DNA of 64,000 nucleotides from Butyrivibrio sp. FCS014 (GCF_000526935.1 NZ_JAHA01000007.1:62001-126000), one strand, 5' to 3'. Shown: positions 39,508-48,093, numbered from the stretch's first letter. Made by a program: numbers and translations. The notes: generated by a model from the letters alone, not told the origin.

Positions 39508-39708
39508 ATGGGAAGAATTAAAAGGCCAAGAGAGTTCGGTGATCCTGATTATATAAGGATTGATCAGGCGGTATTCAAGTTTAACTGTTGTGAAGACACT
39601 GTTCGTGTTATTGCCAAACAGTGTGATGCCCAGAGGAAGGTCAATGGAGCTGTTTACTACGACTATGAAAAGCTCAAAAGATTCTTTGATCTTAGCCCTG
39701 CAAACTGA
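39508..39708 (+). CDS. Small DNA-binding-like protein of a mobile element (first of three)
   Basis: A 66-residue basic protein (MGRIKRPREFGDPDYIRIDQ) with a MerR/excisionase-like layout: FKFNCCEDTVRVIAKQC as helix-turn-helix, then a short YYDYEKLKRFF wing. The ATG at 39508 follows AAGGAGG. It heads the parAB-repA operon and resembles the DUF6462-type small proteins of clostridial elements. It may regulate the operon or help excision. Confidence 0.6.
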   Translation: MGRIKRPREFGDPDYIRIDQAVFKFNCCEDTVRVIAKQCDAQRKVNGAVYYDYEKLKRFFDLSPAN

Positions 39709-39721
39709 AAGGAGCAATCGG

Positions 39722-39994
39722 ATGAGTAACATTGTTGATGAGTACATGGATATTGAGAGAAAAGATGAAGTAACGAGGGGTGTGAGGAAGCTTCGCAGGA
39801 AGTTCTTCAGGTACAAGGAAGCAGAATATGTTTACAGTATCGAGCACAAGAAGCTTCTGGAGCTTGCTGATAAAGCTGGAGCAATTTACAGGGTTGATGG
39901 ATTTGTTCTCATTGAAAGGGAAATATTTGAGAGATTTCTTGAGACCTTTCATCAGCCACCTAAAATGACAAAGACCGGAGGACGTAAAAAATGA
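39722..39994 (+). CDS. DUF6462-like small protein (second)
   Basis: A 90-residue basic protein with RKFFRYKEAEYVYSIEHKKLLELADKAGAIYRVDGFVLIEREIFERFLE split over a helix-turn-helix-like fold. This is the layout of DUF6462 proteins found next to partition genes. Start follows AAAGGAG. It overlaps the next start by ATGA. Confidence 0.6.
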   Translation: MSNIVDEYMDIERKDEVTRGVRKLRRKFFRYKEAEYVYSIEHKKLLELADKAGAIYRVDGFVLIEREIFERFLETFHQPPKMTKTGGRKK

Positions 39995-40296
39995 GCGGAA
40001 TTATTTGGAAGTTCTCCCAGTACTTGGATGATGAAGATGTCATGTTCAGTCGTAAATGCATGGTGTCGTATCGAATGGCCCAGGATTATTACGGACTTGG
40101 AATGAAACCTATTATCAGAATGGCCTGGGCCTCAGGCTCGGTTTATAAGATCGGCAAAAAGGTTCTGATAAGGCGTGACATCTTTGAAGAGTATCTAAGA
40201 CAGCATCAGAAGATTGTTGAAGATCTTATTGATGGTGATGAAGACAAATTATTAAAAGCCCTCGCTAAAGAGGTGGAAGGAGAATCGTATGAGTAA
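39991..40296 (+). CDS. DUF6462-like small protein (third)
   Basis: A 101-residue relative of the preceding gene: [21 protein letters not shown] (helix-turn-helix-like), [26 protein letters not shown], then an acidic tail. It overlaps both neighbours (ATGA upstream; 8 bases with parA), so the set is translated as one unit. The three small proteins may be paralogues. Confidence 0.6.
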   Translation: MSGIIWKFSQYLDDEDVMFSRKCMVSYRMAQDYYGLGMKPIIRMAWASGSVYKIGKKVLIRRDIFEEYLRQHQKIVEDLIDGDEDKLLKALAKEVEGESYE

Positions 40297-41071
40297 AGTT
40301 ATTGCAATCGCAAATCAGAAAGGTGGTGTGGGAAAAACCACAACTACAGTAAATTTAGCAGCAGGCCTCGCAAATATGGGGAATAAGGTCCTGGTCATAG
40401 ATGCTGATCCTCAGGCAAGTCTGTCCATATGTATGGGACAGCAGGAACCGGATAAGCTGGAGCCTACTATCGTGGATATTATCGAAAAGCTTGTAAATGA
40501 GGAAGAAATACCTGATGGCTATGCAATAATCCGTCATAGCGAGAATATAGACCTTCTTCCTTCTAATATAGGTCTTTCTGCCGCTGAAGTTTCTCTTGTA
40601 AACGTAATGAGCCGTGAGCTGGTTCTTAAGGGATATATCGAAAGTGTAAAAGAAAACTATGATTACGTTGTTATCGACTGTATGCCTTCACTTGGTGTCA
40701 TGACTGTTAATGCGTTGGCATGTGCTGACACCTGTCTCGTTCCTGTTCAGGCAGCATTCCTTCCTGTGAAAGGATTACAGGCTCTTATTAAAACTATCTA
40801 CACAGTAAAACGCAGGCTCAATCCAAAACTGGAGATTGAGGGAATTCTCCTAACTATGGTAGATAACCGAACAAACTACGCTAAAGACATTATAGCAGAG
40901 GTTAATGAGGTTTATGGAAAAAGTATTCCGGTATTTCCAATTCAAATTCCGATTTCAGTAAGGGCTACAGAGACCAGCGCTATGAGTAAGAGCATTTTTG
41001 AATATGATCCCAAAGGAAAAGTAGCAGCAGCCTATTCGACACTTACAGAGGTTGTCATGAAGAATTCATAA
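40289..41071 (+). CDS. parA: ParA/Soj-family partition ATPase
   Basis: A 260-residue deviant-Walker ATPase: [21 protein letters not shown] (Walker A with signature Lys), [30 protein letters not shown]. No N-terminal DNA-binding extension, so it is the small Ib/chromosomal type. Drives segregation with ParB. It starts inside the preceding gene and lies 11 bases before parB. Confidence 0.94.
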   Translation: MSKVIAIANQKGGVGKTTTTVNLAAGLANMGNKVLVIDADPQASLSICMGQQEPDKLEPTIVDIIEKLVNEEEIPDGYAIIRHSENIDLLPSNIGLSAAEVSLVNVMSRELVLKGYIESVKENYDYVVIDCMPSLGVMTVNALACADTCLVPVQAAFLPVKGLQALIKTIYTVKRRLNPKLEIEGILLTMVDNRTNYAKDIIAEVNEVYGKSIPVFPIQIPISVRATETSAMSKSIFEYDPKGKVAAAYSTLTEVVMKNS

Positions 41072-41082
41072 GGAGGAGCATT

Positions 41083-42069
41083 ATGGTAGCAAAGAGACAG
41101 AAAATACATTTTGAGTCAGTTGAGGAGCTTCTTGGTGCTCCTATTACAAAAGATGTTACAGAAGAAATACAGATTAGTCAGATCAGACCGTTCAAGGACC
41201 ATCCTTTCAAGGTTATTGATGATAGTCGTATGGAAGATCTTGTAAAAAGTATTGCAGTAAATGGTGTTCTTACTCCGGTAATGCTTAGACCCTGTGCTGA
41301 TGGCGGTTACGAGATGGTTTCTGGGCACAGAAGAATGCATGCCGCTAAGCTTGCAGGGCTAAAAACGATTCCTGCTGTTGTCAAGGAAATGGATGATGAT
41401 ACCGCTGTTGTGGCAATGGTTGATTCTAATGTACAGCGAGAAGAGATTTTACCTAGTGAAAGAGCCTTTTCTTTCAAGATGAAATATGACGTTTTGAAAA
41501 AGCAGGGAAAGAGAAATGACTTAACTTGTGGAACTGAGTTCCACAAGTCAGAAGATGATGAAGACCTTGATGCTATATATGAGGACGAAGTAACATGTGG
41601 AACCGAGTTCCACAAGTTAGAACATGAGAATAAGAAAGCAAGGGACACAGTTGGAAAGGAAGCAGGCATAAGCGGCCGTCAGGTACAAAAATACATTAGC
41701 CTTACAGAACTTATTCCTGATCTTCTTGATTTAGTGGATGCCAAGAAAATAGGTTTAAATACCGCTGTCGATATTTCTCATTTTGACAGAGAACTGCAGA
41801 ACTGGATTTATGAATACTACAGTGAGACAGGTTTCTTAAGGCCTGTTCAGATAGAAGCACTTAAGAATACTGAGAATGTAGAAAACATTTCTCATACAGT
41901 CATGACACAGATTATGAGAGATGCACTTCCAGAGAATAAGCCATCAAGAAAGGTTTCACTGTCAGAGAAAAAACTTGATAAGTATTTCCCTCCACACTTT
42001 AGTGCTAAGGAGAGAGAAATGGTTATCCTGGGGCTTTTGGAGAAGTGGCAACAGGAAAATGAACAATAA
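41083..42069 (+). CDS. parB: ParB-family partition protein
   Basis: A 328-residue protein: N-terminal ParB/Srx domain (IRPFKDHPFKVIDDSRMEDLV, ENGVLTPV-like block, SGHRRMHAAKLAG), a linker, then a helix-turn-helix (KEAGISGRQVQKYISLTELIP) and a C-terminal dimer region. The linker (residues about 146-180) repeats TCGTEFHK twice. The DNA coding these repeats forms two 25-bp inverted repeats. Start follows GGAGGAG. Confidence 0.92.
   Translation: MVAKRQKIHFESVEELLGAPITKDVTEEIQISQIRPFKDHPFKVIDDSRMEDLVKSIAVNGVLTPVMLRPCADGGYEMVSGHRRMHAAKLAGLKTIPAVVKEMDDDTAVVAMVDSNVQREEILPSERAFSFKMKYDVLKKQGKRNDLTCGTEFHKSEDDEDLDAIYEDEVTCGTEFHKLEHENKKARDTVGKEAGISGRQVQKYISLTELIPDLLDLVDAKKIGLNTAVDISHFDRELQNWIYEYYSETGFLRPVQIEALKNTENVENISHTVMTQIMRDALPENKPSRKVSLSEKKLDKYFPPHFSAKEREMVILGLLEKWQQENEQ
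41524..41548. repeat. 25-bp inverted repeat inside parB (copy 1)
   Basis: Two perfect 12-bp arms around one central base; each arm contains TGTGGAAC/GTTCCACA. It encodes TCGTEFHK. Possibly a centromere-like or autoregulatory ParB site. Confidence 0.6.
41593..41617. repeat. 25-bp inverted repeat inside parB (copy 2)
   Basis: The same repeat 69 bp after copy 1, with one mismatch between the arms and three central bases (core TGTGGAAC-CGA-GTTCCACA is not fully symmetric at its centre). It encodes the second TCGTEFHK. Confidence 0.55.
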
Positions 42070-42093
42070 TATGGAAATGGGAGGAAGATCCAA

Positions 42094-43161
42094 GTGGGTT
42101 ACAAGGAAGAAGAAATCAAAAAACTGAATTTGAAGTATTTCAATGGAAAGGAGTCGGAGACATATGCTTTTCTCATGGTTCCCAAAGCAATTCTGTATGA
42201 CAAGGAATATGAAGGGCTTAAGCTATCAGAGATTCTGATATATTCAAGCCTCCTTGAAAGAATGAAGCTGGGCGGAAATATTAGCGGACATGATGAACTG
42301 GGGAGAGCATATGTCTACTGTTCATTGGAAATGGCACAGCAATTTGGCCACTGTAAAAGAAGCTCAGCTATAACAGCTCTTAAGAGCCTTGAGGCCAGAG
42401 GGATGATTGAAAAAGATACAAGATGCCCAGGAAGTGTCTCAAGATTCTATGTGAAAAACTTCCTTATCAACGATATGCAGAAGTACAAAAAACAAACTTT
42501 TGGAGCGATTGATAAAAAGAGAATCCTTGAATCTGCTGGATCTACAGATGTGGATAACTTCACACCAGTCCAAAATTTAAACTATGGAGTACAGAATTTG
42601 GATGGGGGTAGTGTGAATTTTGAATCTAAACCCGTTCAAAATTTGGACCCATATAATAATAAAAATATAAAAAATATTAATAATAATCTCATCCCTATCT
42701 ATCCCAGTAACAGTAATAAACAAAGGGTTGATGGGATAGGATTGGATGAAGATGCATGGGCATATAGAGAGTGTGTTGATGAAAATATCGAGACGGAAGC
42801 TCTTTGCCGGAATTATCCTGGGAACGCAGGGATTATCAGAGGAATAGCTGATCTCATGGTTGATGTCCTGACTTCATCCAAGGAGAAAATGGTCATTGGA
42901 GGTGAAGAGAGGAGCACCAATGTGGTTAAGGGAAGATTCATGAAGCTCACAAGATTCCACATCGAGGACGTTCTTGATAACTGGAACAAACTTGCAGAGC
43001 CGCCAATAAATCCAAGGCAGTATCTCCTGGCAATGCTTTACAACGTATCAACAACAGCTGATGCGCAATTTAAGGCAGTGATAAACAAAGACGCCAGGAA
43101 TAACTTCCGGAGCGTGGAAGAAACCAATAACACAGATGATGACGAGTATATGGAGGGTTGA
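42094..43161 (+). CDS. repA: RepA_N-family replication initiator
   Basis: A 355-residue protein. The N-terminal winged-helix domain reads MVPKAILYDKEYEGLKLSE, ILIYSSLLERMKLGG, then GRAYVYCSLEMAQQFGHCKR and ITALKSLEARGMIEKDTR, the RepA_N family of plasmid initiators. The middle is Asn-rich (residues 155-210) and encoded by repeats and AT-rich DNA. A C-terminal region resembles DUF6017-like tails (FMKLTRFHIEDVLDNWNKL). GTG start after GGGAGGAAG. It marks this module as plasmid-derived. Confidence 0.88.
   Translation: MGYKEEEIKKLNLKYFNGKESETYAFLMVPKAILYDKEYEGLKLSEILIYSSLLERMKLGGNISGHDELGRAYVYCSLEMAQQFGHCKRSSAITALKSLEARGMIEKDTRCPGSVSRFYVKNFLINDMQKYKKQTFGAIDKKRILESAGSTDVDNFTPVQNLNYGVQNLDGGSVNFESKPVQNLDPYNNKNIKNINNNLIPIYPSNSNKQRVDGIGLDEDAWAYRECVDENIETEALCRNYPGNAGIIRGIADLMVDVLTSSKEKMVIGGEERSTNVVKGRFMKLTRFHIEDVLDNWNKLAEPPINPRQYLLAMLYNVSTTADAQFKAVINKDARNNFRSVEETNNTDDDEYMEG
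42568..42690 (+). repeat. Iteron-like repeats plus AT-rich tract, candidate in-gene origin
   Basis: Four AATTT-centred units (cores at 42574, 42595, 42616 and 42640; steps 21, 21 and 24) have flanks such as GTCCAAAATTT and AAATTTGGAC. They are followed by about 40 bases that are almost pure A/T (42651-42690). RepA_N plasmids such as pAD1 and pSK41 carry their origin within rep, so this is the natural candidate. Confidence 0.5.
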
Positions 43162-43163
43162 AT

Positions 43164-43457
43164 ATGTTTATGATCAAGTTACTTGCGAAGATAATAATGT
43201 TCCCGGTGTTCCTGATGGTTTGCTTCATCAGGACCTGGGTAGGTGTTCTTTCAAAGATCGGCTGCGTGATTTTGGGACTGTTCTACCTCATCATGCTGGC
43301 AATTATCATCATGTATGCCTGCCAGCATATGTGGGAGTGCGTGATGATTGCTCTGGGAATGTCTTTTGCGGCATTCCTTGTAAGCTTCTCAGCTGTGGCT
43401 GTGGGAATGGCCCTTGAAGGGATTGGAGATAAGATTGGGGAGTTTTTAGCATCATAA
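43164..43457 (+). CDS. Small membrane protein after repA
   Basis: A 97-residue protein with two or three hydrophobic segments (about 5-40, 42-58 and 62-82) and a short polar tail (GDKIGEFLAS). The ATG at 43164 follows GGAGGG inside the end of repA. No family recognised; such small membrane proteins often follow rep or par genes in clostridial elements. Confidence 0.55.
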   Translation: MFMIKLLAKIIMFPVFLMVCFIRTWVGVLSKIGCVILGLFYLIMLAIIIMYACQHMWECVMIALGMSFAAFLVSFSAVAVGMALEGIGDKIGEFLAS

Positions 43458-43733
43458 AGGTAATAGTGGAAGTGCTGTGAAACGATATCTCGGAATTATA
43501 TCTTGCGGTATAACTGAGAAAGACAAATCGGTGTTTGTCGAGCTGCCTGTTTAGGAATAGCGCTTGATAAATTCCGGTTTCGGGCTGAAGTTGGCGTGTT
43601 ATATTGGAATATAATTTCCTTCCTCGATGGTTCGCATTATTCACCATAATACGAACTAAAAGCTTTCGAGTAACAGTGACAGTTTTCAAATATTACCTTC
43701 ATCAGAAGACATTCACGGGATTCTGAGGCGAGC

Positions 43734-43862
43734 ATTGAAGGCGTGGTGTGCAGTAACTGTGCTACGAGAGTAGAGAACGCTCTTAACAGAAATGATGGTA
43801 TTTATGCCAGAGTCGACCTGGGAAATAAAAAGGCTGTTATTCATGCCAAGAGAGGAATATAA
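43734..43862 (+). pseudogene. Truncated HMA-domain gene fragment
   Basis: Encodes IEGVVCSNCATRVENAL and continues to a stop at 43860. By hand alignment it matches 51514-51637, inside the intact HMA gene, with about 12 differences in some 120 bases. The metal-binding pair CSNC is kept, but the membrane helix, start codon and last 15 residues are missing. Confidence 0.8.
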
Positions 43863-43885
43863 GTCGAAGACTGAACCCTCTAAAA

Positions 43886-43901
43886 GTTAGCTATTGCTAA
43901 C
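43886..43901. promoter_or_regulatory. GTTAGC palindrome, operator 1a
   Basis: GTTAGCTATTGCTAAC. It covers the -35 (TTGCTA) of the ABC-operon promoter. A member of a set of four perfect copies in this island. Confidence 0.75.
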
Positions 43902-43922
43902 CAGACTACAACGTACTATAAT
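43894..43922 (+). promoter_or_regulatory. Promoter of the ABC/ECF operon
   Basis: A -35 TTGCTA (43894-43899), 17-base spacer and perfect -10 TATAAT (43917-43922). Operators lie on the -35 and just after the -10, a classical repression layout. Confidence 0.7.
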
Positions 43923-43925
43923 CGT

Positions 43926-43941
43926 GTTAGCATTAGGTAAC
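43926..43941. promoter_or_regulatory. Imperfect GTTAGC palindrome, operator 1b
   Basis: GTTAGCATTAGGTAAC, one base off the consensus, exactly 40 bp downstream of operator 1a and just after the -10. Confidence 0.55.
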
Positions 43942-43960
43942 TTTATATGAGGAGGGTATC

Positions 43961-45739
43961 ATGAAAAAAAGAAGTGTTATATCCTGGGTGCTTGAGTTTG
44001 CCGGAAGAAAGAGGGTGTTCTTCGTCGGAAGTGTACTTCTTGCTATGCTTGGAGTAGCTGCATCTTTTGCACCTTATCTTATTATTGCCAGGATTGTTTC
44101 AGAACTTTTATCAGGAAACAAAGACTGGAGTTTTTATCTGACGCAGACCATTATCATGGGCGTCTGCTGGATTCTCAGAGTGACACTGCATTCTGTGTCA
44201 ACATCCCTATCACACATAGCTACATTTACTGTTCTTGGAACAATTAGAAAGCAGGTCTGCGAAAAGCTTGCGACAATTCCACTTGGCTCGGTTCTCGATG
44301 ATAACAGTGGAAGCTACAAGAACATCATAGTTGAAAGAATAGATGCCATGGAGACCACTCTGGCACATATTGTTCCGGAGTTCACGGCAAATATTCTGTT
44401 GCCTGCAGTTATGTTTATCTATCTGCTAACTCTGGATTGGAGGCTTGGCCTTAGCAACCTTGTAGGAGCCGCAATTGGTCTTGTGTTCTGCACGGTGATG
44501 ATGATAAAGAGCCGTGGCGGATATGAGGTCTCTGTTCAAAAGACAAAGAAGCTCAACGATACTGCAGTAGAGTACATCAACGGAATAGAAGTAATAAAGG
44601 CCTTTGGTAAAACAGGCAGTTCCTACGAAAAGTTTGTAGTTGCTGCAAGAGAAGGTGCGGACTGCTTCATTGATTGGATGAGAAAATGCATTTGGCCTCA
44701 GGCTGGAATGATGGCCTTTTTGCCTGCAACTTTCCTTGGAGTTCTTCCGATAGGTCTTTTACTGGTAAAGAATGGCGCTATTACTCCGGAAAAGTTTATA
44801 ACAGGAAGCATTTTGTCTGCGGGACTTATCACACCGCTTGTGATCGCATTCTCTTACATGGATGACATCCTGAAGATGGGAACAATCTTTGGAGAAGTTA
44901 CTGAAATCCTTGAGAGAAAAGACATGGAGAGACCGGCTGCAATAACCAAAAAGCCTCAGGGGTCTGATATCTGTCTTAAGAATGTGAGATTTACTTACAA
45001 AGATAAAGAAGTTCTTCACGGAATCGACATGGATATTAATCAGGGCGAAGTTGTTGCTATGGTTGGCCCTTCAGGTTCAGGAAAGAGCACAATCGCCAGG
45101 CTCATTGATTCTTTGTGGGATCCTGATTCGGGAACCATCACTTATGGTGGAGTCGATATAAAAGAACTGCCTCTTGATTATTACATGGGACAGATATCCT
45201 ACGTTGCGCAGGATAACTACCTCTTTGATCTGTCTGTAAAAGAAAATATAAGACTTGGCAGAGCTGGAGCCACAGACGAAGATGTGATAAATGCCGCGAA
45301 GGCAACAGGATGCCACGACTTCATTATGGGGCTTGAAAACGGCTATGACACAGTGGTTGGCGGAGCAGGAGGTCATCTGTCCGGCGGCGAGAGACAGAGA
45401 ATCTGTATTGCCAGAGCAATGCTCAAGAATGCTCCTGTAGTAATTCTTGACGAAGCTACTGCCTATACAGATCCCGAGAATGAAGCGCTGGTTCAGGCCA
45501 GTGTAGCGAGGCTCGTTCAGGGCAGAACCCTTATTGTGATTGCACACCGTCTTTCAACTATCGTGGATGCTGATAAGATCTTCGTGATCAATAACGGTAA
45601 CGTGGAAGCCTGCGGAACACAGGAGGAACTCCTTAAGTCATGCGTACTTTACAGAAAGATGTGGGATGCTCACATCATGTCGAAAGATGAAGATATAGAG
45701 AATGCATCAGGTCAGGAACTGACCAGGAAGGAGGCCTAA
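43961..45739 (+). CDS. ABC exporter half-transporter (first of pair)
   Basis: A 592-residue protein: six-helix membrane domain (about 1-310) and ATPase domain with Walker A VGPSGSGKSTIARL, Q-loop SYVAQDNYLFD, signature LSGGERQRICIARA and Walker B VVILDEATAYTDPE. It resembles SiaD/IrtA/YbtP-type fused half-transporters. Start follows GGAGGG. It abuts the second half-transporter, so a heterodimer is likely. Operator palindromes precede it. The direction of transport is not certain, as IrtAB-like pairs can import. Confidence 0.88.
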   Translation: MKKRSVISWVLEFAGRKRVFFVGSVLLAMLGVAASFAPYLIIARIVSELLSGNKDWSFYLTQTIIMGVCWILRVTLHSVSTSLSHIATFTVLGTIRKQVCEKLATIPLGSVLDDNSGSYKNIIVERIDAMETTLAHIVPEFTANILLPAVMFIYLLTLDWRLGLSNLVGAAIGLVFCTVMMIKSRGGYEVSVQKTKKLNDTAVEYINGIEVIKAFGKTGSSYEKFVVAAREGADCFIDWMRKCIWPQAGMMAFLPATFLGVLPIGLLLVKNGAITPEKFITGSILSAGLITPLVIAFSYMDDILKMGTIFGEVTEILERKDMERPAAITKKPQGSDICLKNVRFTYKDKEVLHGIDMDINQGEVVAMVGPSGSGKSTIARLIDSLWDPDSGTITYGGVDIKELPLDYYMGQISYVAQDNYLFDLSVKENIRLGRAGATDEDVINAAKATGCHDFIMGLENGYDTVVGGAGGHLSGGERQRICIARAMLKNAPVVILDEATAYTDPENEALVQASVARLVQGRTLIVIAHRLSTIVDADKIFVINNGNVEACGTQEELLKSCVLYRKMWDAHIMSKDEDIENASGQELTRKEA

Positions 45740-47476
45740 ATGCTTAGTATGGTAAAAAAGTTCTTTGACTTCTGCAATGAAAAGAACAGGAATAAGTTTT
45801 ATAAATCAGTTGTACTTGGAGTAATAGATGCAATGTTTGCTGCAATGAAGATACCTGCAGCTTTTGTAGCAATCAAGGCAATTCTTGAGAACAATCTTAC
45901 AAACACTACAATACTCACAGTTATCGGACTCATGCTTGTCAGTACTCTTGGCAAAATGGTCATAAACCGCTTTGCATATATGCTTCAGACGGAAGCAGGC
46001 TATGATACCTGCGCCATGAAACGAATCGAGATAGGTGAGCATCTTCGGTATCTTCCTATGGGATATTTCAACGATACCAGCCTTGGACATATCACTTCTG
46101 TGACAACAAATACCATGGAGCAGACCGGTGATATTGCTACAAGAGCAATAATGCTGGTACTTCAGGGCGGACTGACAACTATAGTTATTGCGCTTTTCAT
46201 GTTCGCCTTTGACTGGAGGATTGGACTTATATCAGTGGCCGGCATAGGAGTCTTTTTCCTGGTGAACAAGTGGACAAATCTTAGCGTTGCAAGAGTTGCT
46301 GATGAGAAGCTTTCTGCTGACCGGGAGATGGTTGGAGTGATCCTTGAGTATATTCAGGGCATTGCCGAGATCAGGAATTATAACATCATAGGACAGAATC
46401 AGTCCAAAGTTCAAAAGTCTATTGAGAGAAAAAAGAAAGCTGATATAGCAGCTGAAATCGCAGCAATCCCGGCAGTTGGAGTACAGAATCTTATCTGCAA
46501 ACTTATCGGAGTAGTGATTGCCGGCGTATCTGTGTATTTCTACCTGACAGGTACTATGGAGCTTGTTTATACAATCGTCATGCTCCTTAGCTCCTTCATG
46601 ATCTTTGAATCACTGGATACCTGCGGTATTTACACTGCGCTTCTCAAGGTAATCGGTAAGGGAGTAGATCTTGCCAATGAGATCCTAAATATCGAGCAGA
46701 TGGATATTGATGGCGCAGATTTTAAGCCTGAAAACAGGGATATCCATTTGGAACATGTAGGATTTGCTTACGAGAATCGAAAGATCATCGACGATGTAAC
46801 TCTGGATATAAAAGAGAATACGACTACCGCTATTGTAGGACCTTCGGGAGGTGGAAAGACGACCATCACTTCCTTGATCGCCCGCTTCTGGGATGTTCAG
46901 GAGGGTAAGGTTACACTTGGTGGCAGGGATGTTAAGGACTACAGCTTTGACAGCCTTATGGAAAATTTCAGCTTTGTATTCCAGAGAGTATATCTTTTTG
47001 AAGATACAATTGCCAATAATATTCGCTTTGGAAAGCCTGAGGCGACAATGGATGAAGTCATTGAAGCTGCCAAGAAAGCTGCATGCCATGAGTTTATCAT
47101 GGGGCTTCCGGATAAATATGAAACTGTAGTAGGTGAAGGCGGAGCTACTCTTTCAGGAGGAGAAAAGCAGAGAATAGCCATCGCCCGTGCCATTATGAAG
47201 GACGCTCCGATCATCATCCTCGATGAAGCTACAGCCAACGTGGATCCGGAGAATGAAAAAGAGCTTACGCAGGCAATTGAGAATCTTACCAAGCAAAAGA
47301 CGATAATCATGATCGCGCACAGACTTAAAACTGTAAGAAATGCAGATCAGATAATCGTTGTCGATAAGGGCAAGATCGTCCAGAAGGGTAGACACGAAGA
47401 ACTAATGGAACAGGATGGTATATATAAGAACTTTATTACCGGCAGAAAACAGGCAGTAAGCTGGAAGATTGCATGA
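45740..47476 (+). CDS. ABC exporter half-transporter (second of pair)
   Basis: A 578-residue partner: membrane domain (about 1-320) and ATPase with Walker A VGPSGGGKTTITSL, Q-loop SFVFQRVYLFE, signature LSGGEKQRIAIARA and Walker B IIILDEATANVDPE. It starts directly after the stop of the first gene, with the site AGGAAGGAGG inside that gene. Together they match the SiaE/IrtB role. Confidence 0.88.
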   Translation: MLSMVKKFFDFCNEKNRNKFYKSVVLGVIDAMFAAMKIPAAFVAIKAILENNLTNTTILTVIGLMLVSTLGKMVINRFAYMLQTEAGYDTCAMKRIEIGEHLRYLPMGYFNDTSLGHITSVTTNTMEQTGDIATRAIMLVLQGGLTTIVIALFMFAFDWRIGLISVAGIGVFFLVNKWTNLSVARVADEKLSADREMVGVILEYIQGIAEIRNYNIIGQNQSKVQKSIERKKKADIAAEIAAIPAVGVQNLICKLIGVVIAGVSVYFYLTGTMELVYTIVMLLSSFMIFESLDTCGIYTALLKVIGKGVDLANEILNIEQMDIDGADFKPENRDIHLEHVGFAYENRKIIDDVTLDIKENTTTAIVGPSGGGKTTITSLIARFWDVQEGKVTLGGRDVKDYSFDSLMENFSFVFQRVYLFEDTIANNIRFGKPEATMDEVIEAAKKAACHEFIMGLPDKYETVVGEGGATLSGGEKQRIAIARAIMKDAPIIILDEATANVDPENEKELTQAIENLTKQKTIIMIAHRLKTVRNADQIIVVDKGKIVQKGRHEELMEQDGIYKNFITGRKQAVSWKIA

Positions 47477-47505
47477 AATTTAGAGGAGTTGTGGAGGAGA
47501 AAAAA

Positions 47506-48093
47506 GTGAACAAGAAATTGGAAGCTAAAGATTTTATTACCGTAGGACTTTTTACAGCACTGTTATTTGTGGTTGAGTTTGCATGTGGAATCCTCGGATT
47601 TATACACCCTTATATCGTAGCATCATACGTGGTGATGATCCCATTGGTAGGTGCCATTCCGATGATGCTTTTCTATACAAAGATCGATAAGTTTGGAATG
47701 ATCAGTATAATGTCAGTTCTTCTGGCTATTATTATGTTTGTCACCGGGATGGGGTATCTTGGAGCTCCACTTATCATCGCGGCAGGAGTGATAGCTGATT
47801 TCGTTGCCAAAAGCGGAGATTATAAGGATTTTAAGAAGATTGCCATCAGCTATGGAATATTCTGTCTTTGGATCTGTGCTAACTATTTTCCTGTGATCGT
47901 AAGCGCTAAATCATACAGACAGGATCTTCTTGATGGGGGATACACTGCTGAGTATTGCGACAGTCTCTTTAGAGCTATCAATTCAAAAACCATTGCAGTT
48001 TTGCTTGTCCTTTGTTTGTTATTTGGATTTCTTGGAGCTTTCCTTGGAAAAGCAGTGGTCAGAAAGCATTTTGAGAAAGCCGGTATTGCATAA
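47506..48093 (+). CDS. ECF transporter substrate-specific (S) component, MptD/Trep_Strep family
   Basis: A 195-residue membrane protein with about five or six helices. KLEAKDFITVGLFTALLFVV and the C-terminal LGAFLGKAVVRKHFEKAG are typical of the Trep_Strep S-component family. The GTG at 47506 is well placed after GGAGGAG; an ATG at 47473 overlapping the previous stop is the alternative. In group A Streptococcus the related SiaFGH set imports haem, so haem or another tetrapyrrole/iron complex is a reasonable guess. Confidence 0.8.
   Translation: MNKKLEAKDFITVGLFTALLFVVEFACGILGFIHPYIVASYVVMIPLVGAIPMMLFYTKIDKFGMISIMSVLLAIIMFVTGMGYLGAPLIIAAGVIADFVAKSGDYKDFKKIAISYGIFCLWICANYFPVIVSAKSYRQDLLDGGYTAEYCDSLFRAINSKTIAVLLVLCLLFGFLGAFLGKAVVRKHFEKAGIA

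Larger units (their letters stand above)
43458..43960. other. Junction region between replicon module and iron/haem island
   Basis: No intact gene. It contains a 25-codon open stretch from a GTG at 43477 (weak), an imperfect inverted repeat (43630-43656), the HMA-gene fragment (43734-43862), and the promoter-operator of the ABC operon (43886-43941). Confidence 0.6.

Noticed and set aside
41524-41548. Canonical chromosomal parS
   Set aside because: Consensus TGTTTCACGTGAAACA has its halves facing inward around CACGTG; this repeat has GTGGAAC then GTTCCAC, the opposite order.
43630-43656. Inverted repeat as a terminator for the replicon module
   Set aside because: The stem is good (10 of 11 pairs) but no T run follows on either strand, so it was not called a terminator.
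43309-43689. Reverse-strand 126-codon frame over the repA-downstream region
   Set aside because: Mostly a shadow of the small membrane-protein gene; no start site or protein-like composition.
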